Shown here: positions 39,311 through 47,718 of the stretch, piece after piece | Layout: each line of letters starts with the position of its first letter | Numbering within the stretch: the stretch's first letter is position 1 | Source: UBA4363 sp002393965 | GTDB taxonomy: Bacteria > Bacteroidota > Bacteroidia > Bacteroidales > Paludibacteraceae | Assembly: GCA_946542925.1 (NCBI GenBank) | Contig: CAMNLA010000012.1 | Span: 1-50,740, forward strand | Direction: 5' to 3' | Length of the DNA: 50,740 nt | The notes under the pieces: model-generated | Database searches by the model: none | What the model was told of the DNA's origin: nothing | What the model saw: the letters and a program-made list of their open reading frames with translations, nothing else | Position numbers and translations under genes: made by a program

Positions 39311-40630
39311 TTAGTTGAACAGTTCGGCGCTCAACGCCTTGAGCGCATCCGTCTTGTGCTCTGCCGAGACAAGGAAACTGACGTTGTAGTTGCTGCCTCC
39401 GTAGGAGATCATGCGGACAGGTATCTCTCTCAGCGCATGCACCACCTTGGACTGGAAGCCCGTATTCTGCATGTCCATGTCTCCGACCACACAGATGATC
39501 ACCATGTCCTTATCGACAGTGACCGTTCCGAACTTACGCAACTCATTCACGATTTCTTCCAGGTGTTTCGTGTTGTCAATCGTCACGGAAACTCCGACCT
39601 CCGACGTCGTGATCATGTCGATGGAGGTCTTGTATTGCTCGAATATCTCGAATACCTTACGCAGGAATCCGTATGCAAGCAACATATGACCGCTCTTGAT
39701 CTTGATGGCGGTAATGCCGTCCTTCGCTGCCACGGCCTTGATTTCGTGCTTGATGAGTTTGGTCGAGATGGTCGTCCCCTTGGCTTTAGGGTCCATCGTG
39801 TTGAGCAGACGCACCGGTATATTCATCTGCTTGGCTGGCAATACACAGGTCGGATGCAGGATCTTCGCTCCGAAGTACGCCAACTCGGCTGCCTCTTCGA
39901 AGTGCAACTCCGCTACAGGCTTCGTGCCCTCCACAAATCGTGGGTCATTGTTGTGCATTCCGTCAATGTCCGTCCATATCTGTATCTCCGACGCTCCGAC
40001 AGCCGCTCCGATAATCGTAGCACTGTAGTCACTGCCTCCGCGCTGCAGGTTGTCGATTTCGCCGTAGGCATTCTTGCAGATGAATCCCTGCGTGATGTAA
40101 ATGTCATATCCGGAATTCTCCGACAACGTCTGCGACAACTGCTCCTTGATGAAAGCCATGTCCGGCTCTCCATTGCGGTCCGTCTTCATGAAGTCCAACG
40201 CCGCAAGCAACGTGCTCTTCACTCCCTGCTCCTGCAGGTACAGATTCACCAGCGCAGTGGATGTCAACTCGCCCTGGGCAACAACGACTTTTTCCTCTAT
40301 CGAGGAGAAGATCTTCTTGGAATGCGCCAGGTCACGCAACACACCGAAACGCTCTTTCAACACCTCTTCGCCCTTTCTCAGGTACTCCGCTTTCGTGTAT
40401 AGTTCCGCAATGACTGACTCGTACTTATGCTGCAATGCTGCAATCTTGTCAAGAGCACCGTCATTGTTCTGTTTATAAAGATAATCCGCTATCTCAAGCA
40501 GCGAATTGGTTGTACCACTCATGGCAGAGAGAACAACGATTTTCTGTTCTCCGTCGGTTATCAATTGGGCAACGTCCTTCATCCGCTGCGCAGAACCCAC
40601 CGACGTGCCACCGAATTTCAATACTTTCAT
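39311..40630 (-). CDS. lysC: Aspartate kinase (lysine/threonine pathway)
   Basis: 439 residues from the ATG at 40630 (MKVLKFGGTSVGS); the eight extra codons upstream are not needed. Kinase domain: KFGGTSVGSAQRM, VVLSAMSGTTNSLL, FICKNAYGEIDNLQRGGSDY and the ELHFEEAAELAYFGAKILHP helix. Two ACT domains at about 300-439 (IKIKSGHMLLAYGFLRKVFE, VVGDMDMQNTGFQSK) for feedback control by lysine or threonine. A -7 element TAACTTTG is at 40669-40662 on the minus strand. Confidence 0.95.
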   Translation of the reverse strand: MKVLKFGGTSVGSAQRMKDVAQLITDGEQKIVVLSAMSGTTNSLLEIADYLYKQNNDGALDKIAALQHKYESVIAELYTKAEYLRKGEEVLKERFGVLRDLAHSKKIFSSIEEKVVVAQGELTSTALVNLYLQEQGVKSTLLAALDFMKTDRNGEPDMAFIKEQLSQTLSENSGYDIYITQGFICKNAYGEIDNLQRGGSDYSATIIGAAVGASEIQIWTDIDGMHNNDPRFVEGTKPVAELHFEEAAELAYFGAKILHPTCVLPAKQMNIPVRLLNTMDPKAKGTTISTKLIKHEIKAVAAKDGITAIKIKSGHMLLAYGFLRKVFEIFEQYKTSIDMITTSEVGVSVTIDNTKHLEEIVNELRKFGTVTVDKDMVIICVVGDMDMQNTGFQSKVVHALREIPVRMISYGGSNYNVSFLVSAEHKTDALKALSAELFN

Positions 40631-40661
40631 ATCTGTGTTTTTATTATACTTCAAAGACTTG

Positions 40662-40669
40662 CAAAGTTA
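40662..40669 (-). promoter_or_regulatory. -7 element of lysC-lysA
   Basis: TAACTTTG on the minus strand, 32 bases before the lysC ATG; no clear -33. I saw no lysine riboswitch in the 30-base leader. Confidence 0.5.
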
Positions 40670-40795
40670 AGAAAAAAATCCTTTTACTGATAATGAAAGA
40701 CAGAAGAGAATTGTGCCTCTGTCCGTCCACTTTTCTCAACTCAGAATTGCGTCCGCTCACACGATTTCAGACAGAGACATAAAAAAGTTTAAAAA

Positions 40796-40827
40796 TTTGC
40801 CCCTTTGACCTTGCGGTTGTATTTTTG
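40796..40827 (+). promoter_or_regulatory. Promoter of the yebC gene
   Basis: TTTG (40796-40799), 20 bases, TATTTTTG (40820-40827): complete match, 43 bases before the ATG. Confidence 0.85.
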
Positions 40828-40870
40828 CATTTCAAGAAAAAAAAAACAAATCATAACATAACACATCACA

Positions 40871-41608
40871 ATGGGAAGAGCCTTCGAATATCGAAAAGCA
40901 AGAAAACTGAAACGTTGGGGCAATATGGCCCGTACATTCACGAAACTCGGTAAGGAAATCACAATCGCCGTGAAAGCCGGAGGACCGGACCCCGACGGCA
41001 ACCCACGCCTGCGTGCTCTCATGCAGAATGCCAAGGCTGCTGCCATGCCGAAAGAAAACGTGGAACGCGCCATCAAGAAAGCAACGGAAAAGGATACTTC
41101 CGACTACAAGGAAGTGGTTTACGAAGGATACGGACCTCACGGCATCGCCATCGTCGTAGAAACAGCGACCGACAATATCAACCGCACCGTGGCTAACGTT
41201 CGCTCCTATTTCAATAAGTTCGGAGGTTCACTCGGGACAACGGGCTCTCTCTCTTTCCTCTTCGACCACAAGTCCACGTTCAAGATCAAACCGAAAGAAG
41301 GTGTCGATATGGACGAACTGGAACTCGAACTGATTGACTTCGGCGTCGATGAACTCTTTGCCGATGAAGACGGCAACATCATCCTCTACGGTGCCTTCGA
41401 ATCGTTCAACGCAATCCAGAAATACCTCGAAGACAATGGATTCGAGATCGAATCAGCGGAGTTCGTCCGCATTCCGAACGACACGAAGGAACTCTCCGCT
41501 GAACAGCGCGAGTCCGTTGAGAAACTCCTCGAAAAGATTGAAGAGGACGAAGATGTCCAGAATGTCTACCACAATATGAAGGAAGACGACTCGGACGAGG
41601 AAGCATAA
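40871..41608 (+). CDS. YebC/PmpR family protein
   Basis: 245 residues, full length. The usual start (here MGRAFEYRKARKLKRWGNMA), then TKLGKEITIAVKAGGPDPDGN, MPKENVERAIKKAT, YEGYGPHGIAIVVE and FDHKSTFKI are all present. The family binds DNA as a regulator, and members have been linked to translation of proline-rich motifs. The C-terminus is acidic (EDEDVQNVYHNMKEDDSDEEA). Probably co-transcribed with the next gene (35-base gap). Confidence 0.95.
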   Translation: MGRAFEYRKARKLKRWGNMARTFTKLGKEITIAVKAGGPDPDGNPRLRALMQNAKAAAMPKENVERAIKKATEKDTSDYKEVVYEGYGPHGIAIVVETATDNINRTVANVRSYFNKFGGSLGTTGSLSFLFDHKSTFKIKPKEGVDMDELELELIDFGVDELFADEDGNIILYGAFESFNAIQKYLEDNGFEIESAEFVRIPNDTKELSAEQRESVEKLLEKIEEDEDVQNVYHNMKEDDSDEEA

Positions 41609-41643
41609 AGAAAAAAAACACACTAAATCTTACTATCTCTGCT

Positions 41644-42693
41644 ATGAAACAACTCTGCATTTTGATGTCCGCACTTCTTATCGGATGCTCCATAACGCTT
41701 TCCGCAAAGAAATCAAAGGCCGTGGAAGAAGGAATGCCGGAATCACTGCCAATGAAAAAACTGGATTCCGCAACCAACGTATTCTCTTCCAACCCAATCG
41801 AACTGCACCAGACGCTGGCTACCCCTTCTACTGAAGTACGCACCAGCATCGCTCCCGCATCGGCTCAGGATATCAACGACCGTATGGCGGAAGGAATCAC
41901 CGACTCGCTCATACGTATCCACAAGATACGCATCGATCCGGAACTCAAGGTAAAGGAGAAGGAAATAAAGGCGCTCTTCGACACCCTCCTCACAACCGAC
42001 ACACACAACGAAGAACGACTCGAAATCAATAGCCGCATCTTCAAGAAGTTCCGAGAGGCACTTGGCAAGAAAGGGTCGTTCTTCTATCCTTTCGACTCGC
42101 TCAAGAATATCGGACGCATCTATTCCGACGATTATAACCTGCGCGTCTATACCTGGTGCGTCGAACTCGAAGACCTCAACTATCATTTCTATGGATTTAT
42201 CCAGGATCTCGAGACCGATCGCATCTACGCCCTCGAACAGAACGGTGCCGTCTATATCCCTCGCGAGACACAGCAGATCCTGCCTCGACGCTGGTACGGA
42301 GCCCTCTACTACAAGATCATACGACTGTCGAAGGGCGACGATATGCAATACGTGGCACTGGGATGGAGCCAGCCTAATCCGAACATGAAAATGAAGGTCA
42401 TCGATGTCTTCGATTTCTCCGGAGACAAACTCATGCTCGGTGGCGACGAGACGTTTAAGTCCTACAGAGGAAAAGTCGGACGCGTCGTCTTTACCTATTG
42501 CTCCAACCTCGGCATGACACTCCAATACGACGAGAAGAAGAAACGCTTCGTGTTCGACCACGTTACTCCTTTGGCGGATGCCAACGGCAACGCTACAGGA
42601 TGCAACGGACCGGATATGTCCTACGACGAACTCAAGAGAAAGGGGAAACGGTTCATCCTGAAAAAGGACGTGGACATGATGAACGAGGAATAA
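41644..42693 (+). CDS. Secreted conserved hypothetical protein (Bacteroidales)
   Basis: 349 residues. Signal peptide 1-21 (MKQLCILMSALLIGCSITLSA is borderline between lipobox and cleaved signal; the Cys15 site is weak). Then about 60 low-complexity residues and a conserved C-terminal domain with YHFYGFIQDLETDRIYALEQ, RRWYGALYYKIIRL, MQYVALGWSQPNPNMKMKVIDVF, VFTYCSNLGMTLQYDEKKKR and FVFDHVTPLAD. I know similar sequences as unnamed Bacteroidales proteins; no function can be given. It ends before a terminator. Confidence 0.8.
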   Translation: MKQLCILMSALLIGCSITLSAKKSKAVEEGMPESLPMKKLDSATNVFSSNPIELHQTLATPSTEVRTSIAPASAQDINDRMAEGITDSLIRIHKIRIDPELKVKEKEIKALFDTLLTTDTHNEERLEINSRIFKKFREALGKKGSFFYPFDSLKNIGRIYSDDYNLRVYTWCVELEDLNYHFYGFIQDLETDRIYALEQNGAVYIPRETQQILPRRWYGALYYKIIRLSKGDDMQYVALGWSQPNPNMKMKVIDVFDFSGDKLMLGGDETFKSYRGKVGRVVFTYCSNLGMTLQYDEKKKRFVFDHVTPLADANGNATGCNGPDMSYDELKRKGKRFILKKDVDMMNEE

Positions 42694-42753
42694 TCGATTT
42701 TTCTTCTTCCCAGAAGACCGCCCCCTCCATTCTCTCTCTGAATGCAAGTACGG

Positions 42754-42788
42754 AAAAGAGCATGTTCCCCTTCGGGACTGCTCTTTTT
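42754..42788 (+). terminator. Intrinsic terminator 17 bases before the M49 peptidase start
   Basis: AAAAGAGCA (42754-42762) with TGCTCTTTT (42779-42787), with an inner GTtCCC-CTTC-GGGaC hairpin, then T. It ends the yebC transcript; the peptidase promoter must overlap it or readthrough must occur. Confidence 0.8.
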
Positions 42789-42804
42789 CTCAATATTCCC
42801 GACT

Positions 42805-44850
42805 ATGAAACATCTCACACTCCTCGCCTTGCTCTCCCTACTCATGCTTGTCTCGACAGCGTGCGCAACACACAAACATCAGAATACCATGACACAGACT
42901 ACACCTTTTCAATATGTCGTCGATCGGTTCGCCGATCTGGAAGTACTCAGATACCGAGTTCCGGGGTTCGAAGATCTCTCGCTGAATCAGAAACTGCTTA
43001 TCTACTGGCTCTCGAAGGCAGCAGAGGAAGGACGGGATATCCTCTTCGACCAGAATGGGGCACACAACATCGCCGTGCGCAACACCTTGGAGGCAATCTA
43101 CCTGAACTATAATGGAGACAGGACTTCAAACGAGTTCAAGGCTTTCGAGGTCTATCTCAAAAGGGTACTCTTTTCCAACGGCATACACCATCACTACGGA
43201 TGCGAGAAGTTCCAACCCGGATTCTCCGAGGAGTTCTTCATCAAGGCATTCCACGAGGTTCCCGATGAGAAAATCATACGCAACGACGGACAGACTCCGG
43301 ACGAGCTGCTGCAGGAACTGCTACCCGTCATTTTCAATCCTTCAGTGGATGCCAAACGGGTCAACCAGACCGAAGGCGACGACCTCATTCTCACCTCTGC
43401 CTGCAACTACTATCAGGGCGTCACACAGAAAGAAGCGGAGGAATTCTACAATACCATGAAGGACCCGCAGGACTCTACTCCTATCTCCTATGGCATGAAC
43501 TCACGACTCGTGAAAAAGGAGGGCGTACTCGTCGAGGAGGTTTGGAAGGTGGGCGGAAAATACTCCAAACAGATCGAGAAGATCGTGTTCTATCTCCGTA
43601 AGGCATTGCCCTACGCCGAGAATGACCAACAACACAAGGTCATCGAGACGCTGATACGTTTCTACGAGACAGGCGACCTCAAGACGTTCGATGAATATTC
43701 CATCCTCTGGGTCCACGATACCGAATCACGCATCGATTTCGTCAACGGATTCATCGAGACCTATGGCGACCCTCTCGACATCAAGGCTTCTTGGGAGTCG
43801 ATCGTGAATTTCAAGGATCTCGAGGCCACACACCGCACCGCTACTCTTTCCGCCAATGCCCAATGGTTCGAGGACCACTCGCCCGTCGATGACAGATTCA
43901 AGAAGAAGGAAGTCAAGGGGGTATCGGCAAAAGTCATCACCATGGCGTTCCTCGGTGGCGATTGCTACCCCGCAACTCCTATCGGCATCAACCTGCCGAA
44001 TGCCAACTGGATCCGACAGATTCACGGCTCCAAGTCCGTCACCATCGAGAATATTACCAATGCCTACGACCAAGCGGCAAAAGGCAACGGGTTTGCTCGC
44101 GAGTTCATGTATTCCGACGAGGAGATCACACGCAAGGATAAGTATGGATATATCGCAGACAACCTGCATACCGACCTGCACGAATGTCTCGGACATGGGT
44201 CCGGACAACTCCTGCCTGGGGTCTCACGCGAAGCTCTGAAAGCCTATGGCGCTACCATTGAGGAGGCTAGGGCTGACCTCTTTGGACTCTACTACACCGC
44301 CGACCCTAAAATGCTCGAACTGGGACTCCTGCCCGACAAGGAAGCATACAAGGCCGAATACTACGGCTATATGATGAACGGACTGCTTACCCAGCTCACG
44401 CGTATCAAACCAGGCGACGTAATCGAAGAGGCGCACATGCGCAACCGTGCGCTCATCGCACACTGGGTATTCGAGAAAGGAAAGAACGACCGCGTCGTCG
44501 AACTGGTCCGAAAGAACGGCAAGACCTATGTGCGCATCAATGATTACAAGAAACTGCGTCACCTGTTCGGTTCTCTCCTCGCCGAGGTACAACGCATACG
44601 AAGCGAAGGAGACTATGATGCTGCACGTGACCTCGTGGAAAACTACGGCGTGAAGATCGACCCCGAAATCCATCGCGAGATTCTCGAACGATACAGCAAA
44701 CTCAATCTCGCTCCCTACAAAGGATTTGTCAATCCGACGTACCACCTCGTCAAGGATGCCGAAGGACATCCAGTGGATGTAACAATATTCTATTCCGACT
44801 CCTTCCTGCAACAACAGTTCCGGTACGATCATCTCGTACTTCCAGAATAA
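42805..44850 (+). CDS. Peptidase family M49 (dipeptidyl-peptidase III-like), probably a lipoprotein
   Basis: 681 residues from the ATG at 42805, which begins a signal peptide ending STAC (Cys20, an imperfect lipobox). The M49 zinc motif HECLGH is at 459-464 and the second glutamate motif EEARAD at 486-491, with the normal spacing. The enzyme removes dipeptides from peptide N-termini. Bacteroides homologues are sometimes annotated as dihydrofolate reductase, which the motifs here contradict. Envelope location is unusual, since eukaryotic DPP III is cytosolic. A terminator hairpin lies directly upstream. Confidence 0.92.
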   Translation: MKHLTLLALLSLLMLVSTACATHKHQNTMTQTTPFQYVVDRFADLEVLRYRVPGFEDLSLNQKLLIYWLSKAAEEGRDILFDQNGAHNIAVRNTLEAIYLNYNGDRTSNEFKAFEVYLKRVLFSNGIHHHYGCEKFQPGFSEEFFIKAFHEVPDEKIIRNDGQTPDELLQELLPVIFNPSVDAKRVNQTEGDDLILTSACNYYQGVTQKEAEEFYNTMKDPQDSTPISYGMNSRLVKKEGVLVEEVWKVGGKYSKQIEKIVFYLRKALPYAENDQQHKVIETLIRFYETGDLKTFDEYSILWVHDTESRIDFVNGFIETYGDPLDIKASWESIVNFKDLEATHRTATLSANAQWFEDHSPVDDRFKKKEVKGVSAKVITMAFLGGDCYPATPIGINLPNANWIRQIHGSKSVTIENITNAYDQAAKGNGFAREFMYSDEEITRKDKYGYIADNLHTDLHECLGHGSGQLLPGVSREALKAYGATIEEARADLFGLYYTADPKMLELGLLPDKEAYKAEYYGYMMNGLLTQLTRIKPGDVIEEAHMRNRALIAHWVFEKGKNDRVVELVRKNGKTYVRINDYKKLRHLFGSLLAEVQRIRSEGDYDAARDLVENYGVKIDPEIHREILERYSKLNLAPYKGFVNPTYHLVKDAEGHPVDVTIFYSDSFLQQQFRYDHLVLPE

Positions 44851-44908
44851 ACCTGCCTCTTCTTCAAGATGCAAAGAGAAAACAAGAATAGACGAAAGAG
44901 TATTTACT

Positions 44909-44938
44909 TTTGTCCTTGCCAAAATTCAATTATCTTTG
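44909..44938 (+). promoter_or_regulatory. Promoter of the PL9 gene
   Basis: TTTG (44909-44912), 18 bases, TATCTTTG (44931-44938); 40 bases before the ATG. Confidence 0.7.
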
Positions 44939-44978
44939 TACCCTGCAGAAAAAAATCTAACCTTATTATCTGATACGC

Positions 44979-47486
44979 ATGAGATTCTATACCTTTCTGA
45001 TGGGATTATCCCTTCTCCTCTCTTCCCAACTCCTCTCCGCCGCGAATTTCTATGCCGCTCCAGGTGCATCTGGTTCCGGCAGTTCTTACGACGATCCGGG
45101 AAATTTTGCGACAGCTCGCGGCTCTTTGGATATGTACGACACGATCTATATGAAAGGTGGACAGTATGACTTCACTGAGAAGGTCACGATCTCCAAGTCC
45201 GGATCAGCAACCAAGAATAAGGTCATCGCTTCCTACCCCGGTGAACGAGCCATCCTCGACTTCCGCAACGAGCCCTATGGCGAAAGAGGTATCTCCATAT
45301 CTACGGATGTTCAGTACGTTCACCTGCTCAACCTCACCATCCGGTACACCGGTAAGAATGCGATCATCTGCTACGGGTCCAACTGCCGCATCGAGGGCAT
45401 CGATACCTACGGCAACGGCGATACCGGAATCCAGATGAAAACAGGAGGCGGCAACTATATCCTCAACTGTGACTCCCACGACAATTTCGACTATAAATCC
45501 AGCGGACCGAACTACGGAGGCAATGCCGATGGGTTCGCCGATAAACAATACGCTGCGACTGGTGTCAATATCTACGAGAACTGCCGCGCATGGAACAATT
45601 CCGACGACGGCTGGGACTTCTTCCAGAGAAGCGGTGCAAAAACAATCATGAAGAACTGCATCGCCTACCAGAATGGTGCCGCCTCTTATGACATGACCAC
45701 GAACCCAAGAGCAACTGGCGTGGACAAGAGTTTCTTCGACGCACTGATCGGGACTTCACAGACCGTTACGCGCGACAAGAAGACAACATTCTCTGGCACC
45801 ATCTCTCTCGACAAGTTCCCAAACTACGGCAATGGAAACGGATTCAAGATCGGCGGCGACAGAACCAATAACGATATCGAACTCTACCACTGTCTCTCCG
45901 TAGGCAATTTCGCACGCGGATTCGACCAGAACAACAACGCCGGACCTATGGTCGTGTACAACGGCTCTGCCTATCTCAATGGATGCAACTACGGATTCTC
46001 CGAAATCTCAGGTTCTTCCCTCACGATCAAGAACTGCCTCTCTCTCAACTCTATGTCGTCCGACTATTTCAAGTGTCCGACCGTCGTCTCTTCCAACAAC
46101 TCCTGGAATACATCGGGTATCTCCTGCTCCTCTGCCGATTTCCTCTCTACCGATACCGTCGGACTCATGACAACCCGACTCCCGGATGGCTCCATCCCCG
46201 TTACTTCGTTCTTCCGACTCACGGAATCATCCGACCTGATCGACCGGGGCGTAGAGGTCGGACTGCCGTACAGCGGCACCGCACCCGATCTCGGATGCTA
46301 CGAGTTCGGCAATATAGACAACTACCCGCCGGGACTCTCCGTCTCTACCAATTCCTCTCAGAGCATCAAACAAGGCAACAGCATCACTCCCATCACCTTC
46401 TCATGGTCCGGCGGTGCCACAGGTGTCTCTCTGACAGATGCTCTTCCCGAAGGAATCACATCCTCGCTCAATGAGACCGATAAGACCTTGACGTTGACCG
46501 GAACGCCGACGGCTACCGGATCCTTCACCGTGACCGTGACCACCGTGGGCGGAAACGGCACTCCGATCTCCAAATCAGCGAACATCATCGTCAAAGACGC
46601 TTCGTCCATCGACATCGCCTACGTCACCTCCGACGGAAACGATCCGGCCGATGCTCCGATTCTCAACAATCTGAACAATAATCCTTCTTTCAACGTGGAG
46701 GTTGTCAATGTCGTTGCAGGAGAGGCTTCGAAGGATTACTCCGCCTACGACCTCATCATCATTTCTCCCGTACCAGGCTCGTCCGCTACCGGCATGGCGA
46801 ATCTCGAACAGTACGCTGGACAGAAACCGATGCTGCTGCTCAAGCCTTGGAACATGAAGATTAGTGACGCAACATGGAGTTGGGCTACCGCAGTCAATAC
46901 CTCCGACGCTGCCGTCTCACTGACCGATGCCGGTACATCACACGAGATCTTCACAGGCTTCTCTTCTCCGCTTACACTCTTTTCCTCCGTCGGAAAGAAT
47001 GCCGTGACGGGAATCACACACTCCTCCTGGAGTTCTTCCGTCATCGCTGCCGACGATATCCTCGTCCTCGCACACCCTTCTTCAAATGAAAACACGGACG
47101 CCATCTTCGAGATTCCCGTGGGAACCACCCTCAATGGAACCACTACAACGGCACGATTCCTGAACATTGGCATCAGCGAGGCTTCTACCGCCAACCTGAC
47201 TGCGGAGGCGCTCTCCCTGATTACTAACGCCTGCACCTATCTGCTCGACAATAGCACCCCCGTTTCTGAGACCGACGGTGATGCCGCCGCTCTGATCTTC
47301 GAGAACGGACACATCAGGTCCTCTGCAGACAATGTGCAGTACATCACCATCTACACGCTTACAGGAAACCAGTGCCTCCTCTCCCACCAGAACGAGGTTC
47401 GTATCGATTTCCTCCCTTCCGGCAACTACATCGCCGTCGCTTCCCTCTCTACCGGACAACAGATTTCTCTGAAATTCGCCAAGTAA
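44979..47486 (+). CDS. Pectate lyase PL9 fused to Ig-like, ThuA-like and T9SS sorting domains
   Basis: 835 residues. Signal peptide 1-21. A right-handed parallel beta-helix of polysaccharide lyase family 9 fills about 22-440: GGNADGFADK (Asp184) and NNSDDGWDFF (Asp209, Asp210, Asp213) match the calcium site of Pel9A by spacing, and GNGNGFKIGG (Lys290) fits the catalytic lysine. An Ig-like unit follows (about 452-540), then a Rossmann-like domain (IDIAYVTSDGNDPADAPIL, YDLIIISPVPG, GTSHEIFTGF, LVLAHPSS) like ThuA/class I amidotransferase-like domains, and finally a T9SS type A tail (YITIYTLTGNQ, FLPSGNYIAVA, final KFAK). It cuts pectate by beta-elimination outside the cell. Confidence 0.88.
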   Translation: MRFYTFLMGLSLLLSSQLLSAANFYAAPGASGSGSSYDDPGNFATARGSLDMYDTIYMKGGQYDFTEKVTISKSGSATKNKVIASYPGERAILDFRNEPYGERGISISTDVQYVHLLNLTIRYTGKNAIICYGSNCRIEGIDTYGNGDTGIQMKTGGGNYILNCDSHDNFDYKSSGPNYGGNADGFADKQYAATGVNIYENCRAWNNSDDGWDFFQRSGAKTIMKNCIAYQNGAASYDMTTNPRATGVDKSFFDALIGTSQTVTRDKKTTFSGTISLDKFPNYGNGNGFKIGGDRTNNDIELYHCLSVGNFARGFDQNNNAGPMVVYNGSAYLNGCNYGFSEISGSSLTIKNCLSLNSMSSDYFKCPTVVSSNNSWNTSGISCSSADFLSTDTVGLMTTRLPDGSIPVTSFFRLTESSDLIDRGVEVGLPYSGTAPDLGCYEFGNIDNYPPGLSVSTNSSQSIKQGNSITPITFSWSGGATGVSLTDALPEGITSSLNETDKTLTLTGTPTATGSFTVTVTTVGGNGTPISKSANIIVKDASSIDIAYVTSDGNDPADAPILNNLNNNPSFNVEVVNVVAGEASKDYSAYDLIIISPVPGSSATGMANLEQYAGQKPMLLLKPWNMKISDATWSWATAVNTSDAAVSLTDAGTSHEIFTGFSSPLTLFSSVGKNAVTGITHSSWSSSVIAADDILVLAHPSSNENTDAIFEIPVGTTLNGTTTTARFLNIGISEASTANLTAEALSLITNACTYLLDNSTPVSETDGDAAALIFENGHIRSSADNVQYITIYTLTGNQCLLSHQNEVRIDFLPSGNYIAVASLSTGQQISLKFAK

Positions 47487-47521
47487 CCAACGGCTCTTTC
47501 TCCTTATTTGAACATACAATG

Positions 47522-47555
47522 GGCGATACATGTTTTCATGTATCGCCTTCTTTTT
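47522..47555 (+). terminator. Intrinsic terminator of the PL9 gene
   Basis: GGCGATACATG (47522-47532), TTTT loop, CATGTATCGCC (47537-47547), then TTCTTTTT. Perfect 11-bp stem. Confidence 0.9.
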
Positions 47556-47609
47556 GATAACAATCTGTTAAAAATTCGCTCCTTTTGAGTTAAAATTAAA
47601 AGAATTCGC

Positions 47610-47678
47610 TTGTTTCAGAAAACATTTTTATATCTTTCGGCCGTATTATGTGAAGAAGGGCTTTTCTGCGCATAATAC
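47610..47678 (+). promoter_or_regulatory. Promoter and hairpin leader of the PL1 gene
   Basis: TTG (47610-47612), 18 bases, TATCTTTC (47631-47638; last base off consensus). Right after it GTATTATG (47643-47650) pairs with CATAATAC (47671-47678) with an inner AGAA...TTCT pairing, at or near the transcript 5' end. 5' end hairpins can protect mRNA (known); the role here is inferred. Confidence 0.5.
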
Positions 47679-47718
47679 CGTACTGAAACACACAAAACCT
47701 AAATTCTAATACAAAAAA

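Noticed and set aside
42805..44850. Dihydrofolate reductase, a common label for homologues
   Set aside because: The sequence has HECLGH and EEARAD zinc-peptidase motifs of family M49 and no DHFR fold.
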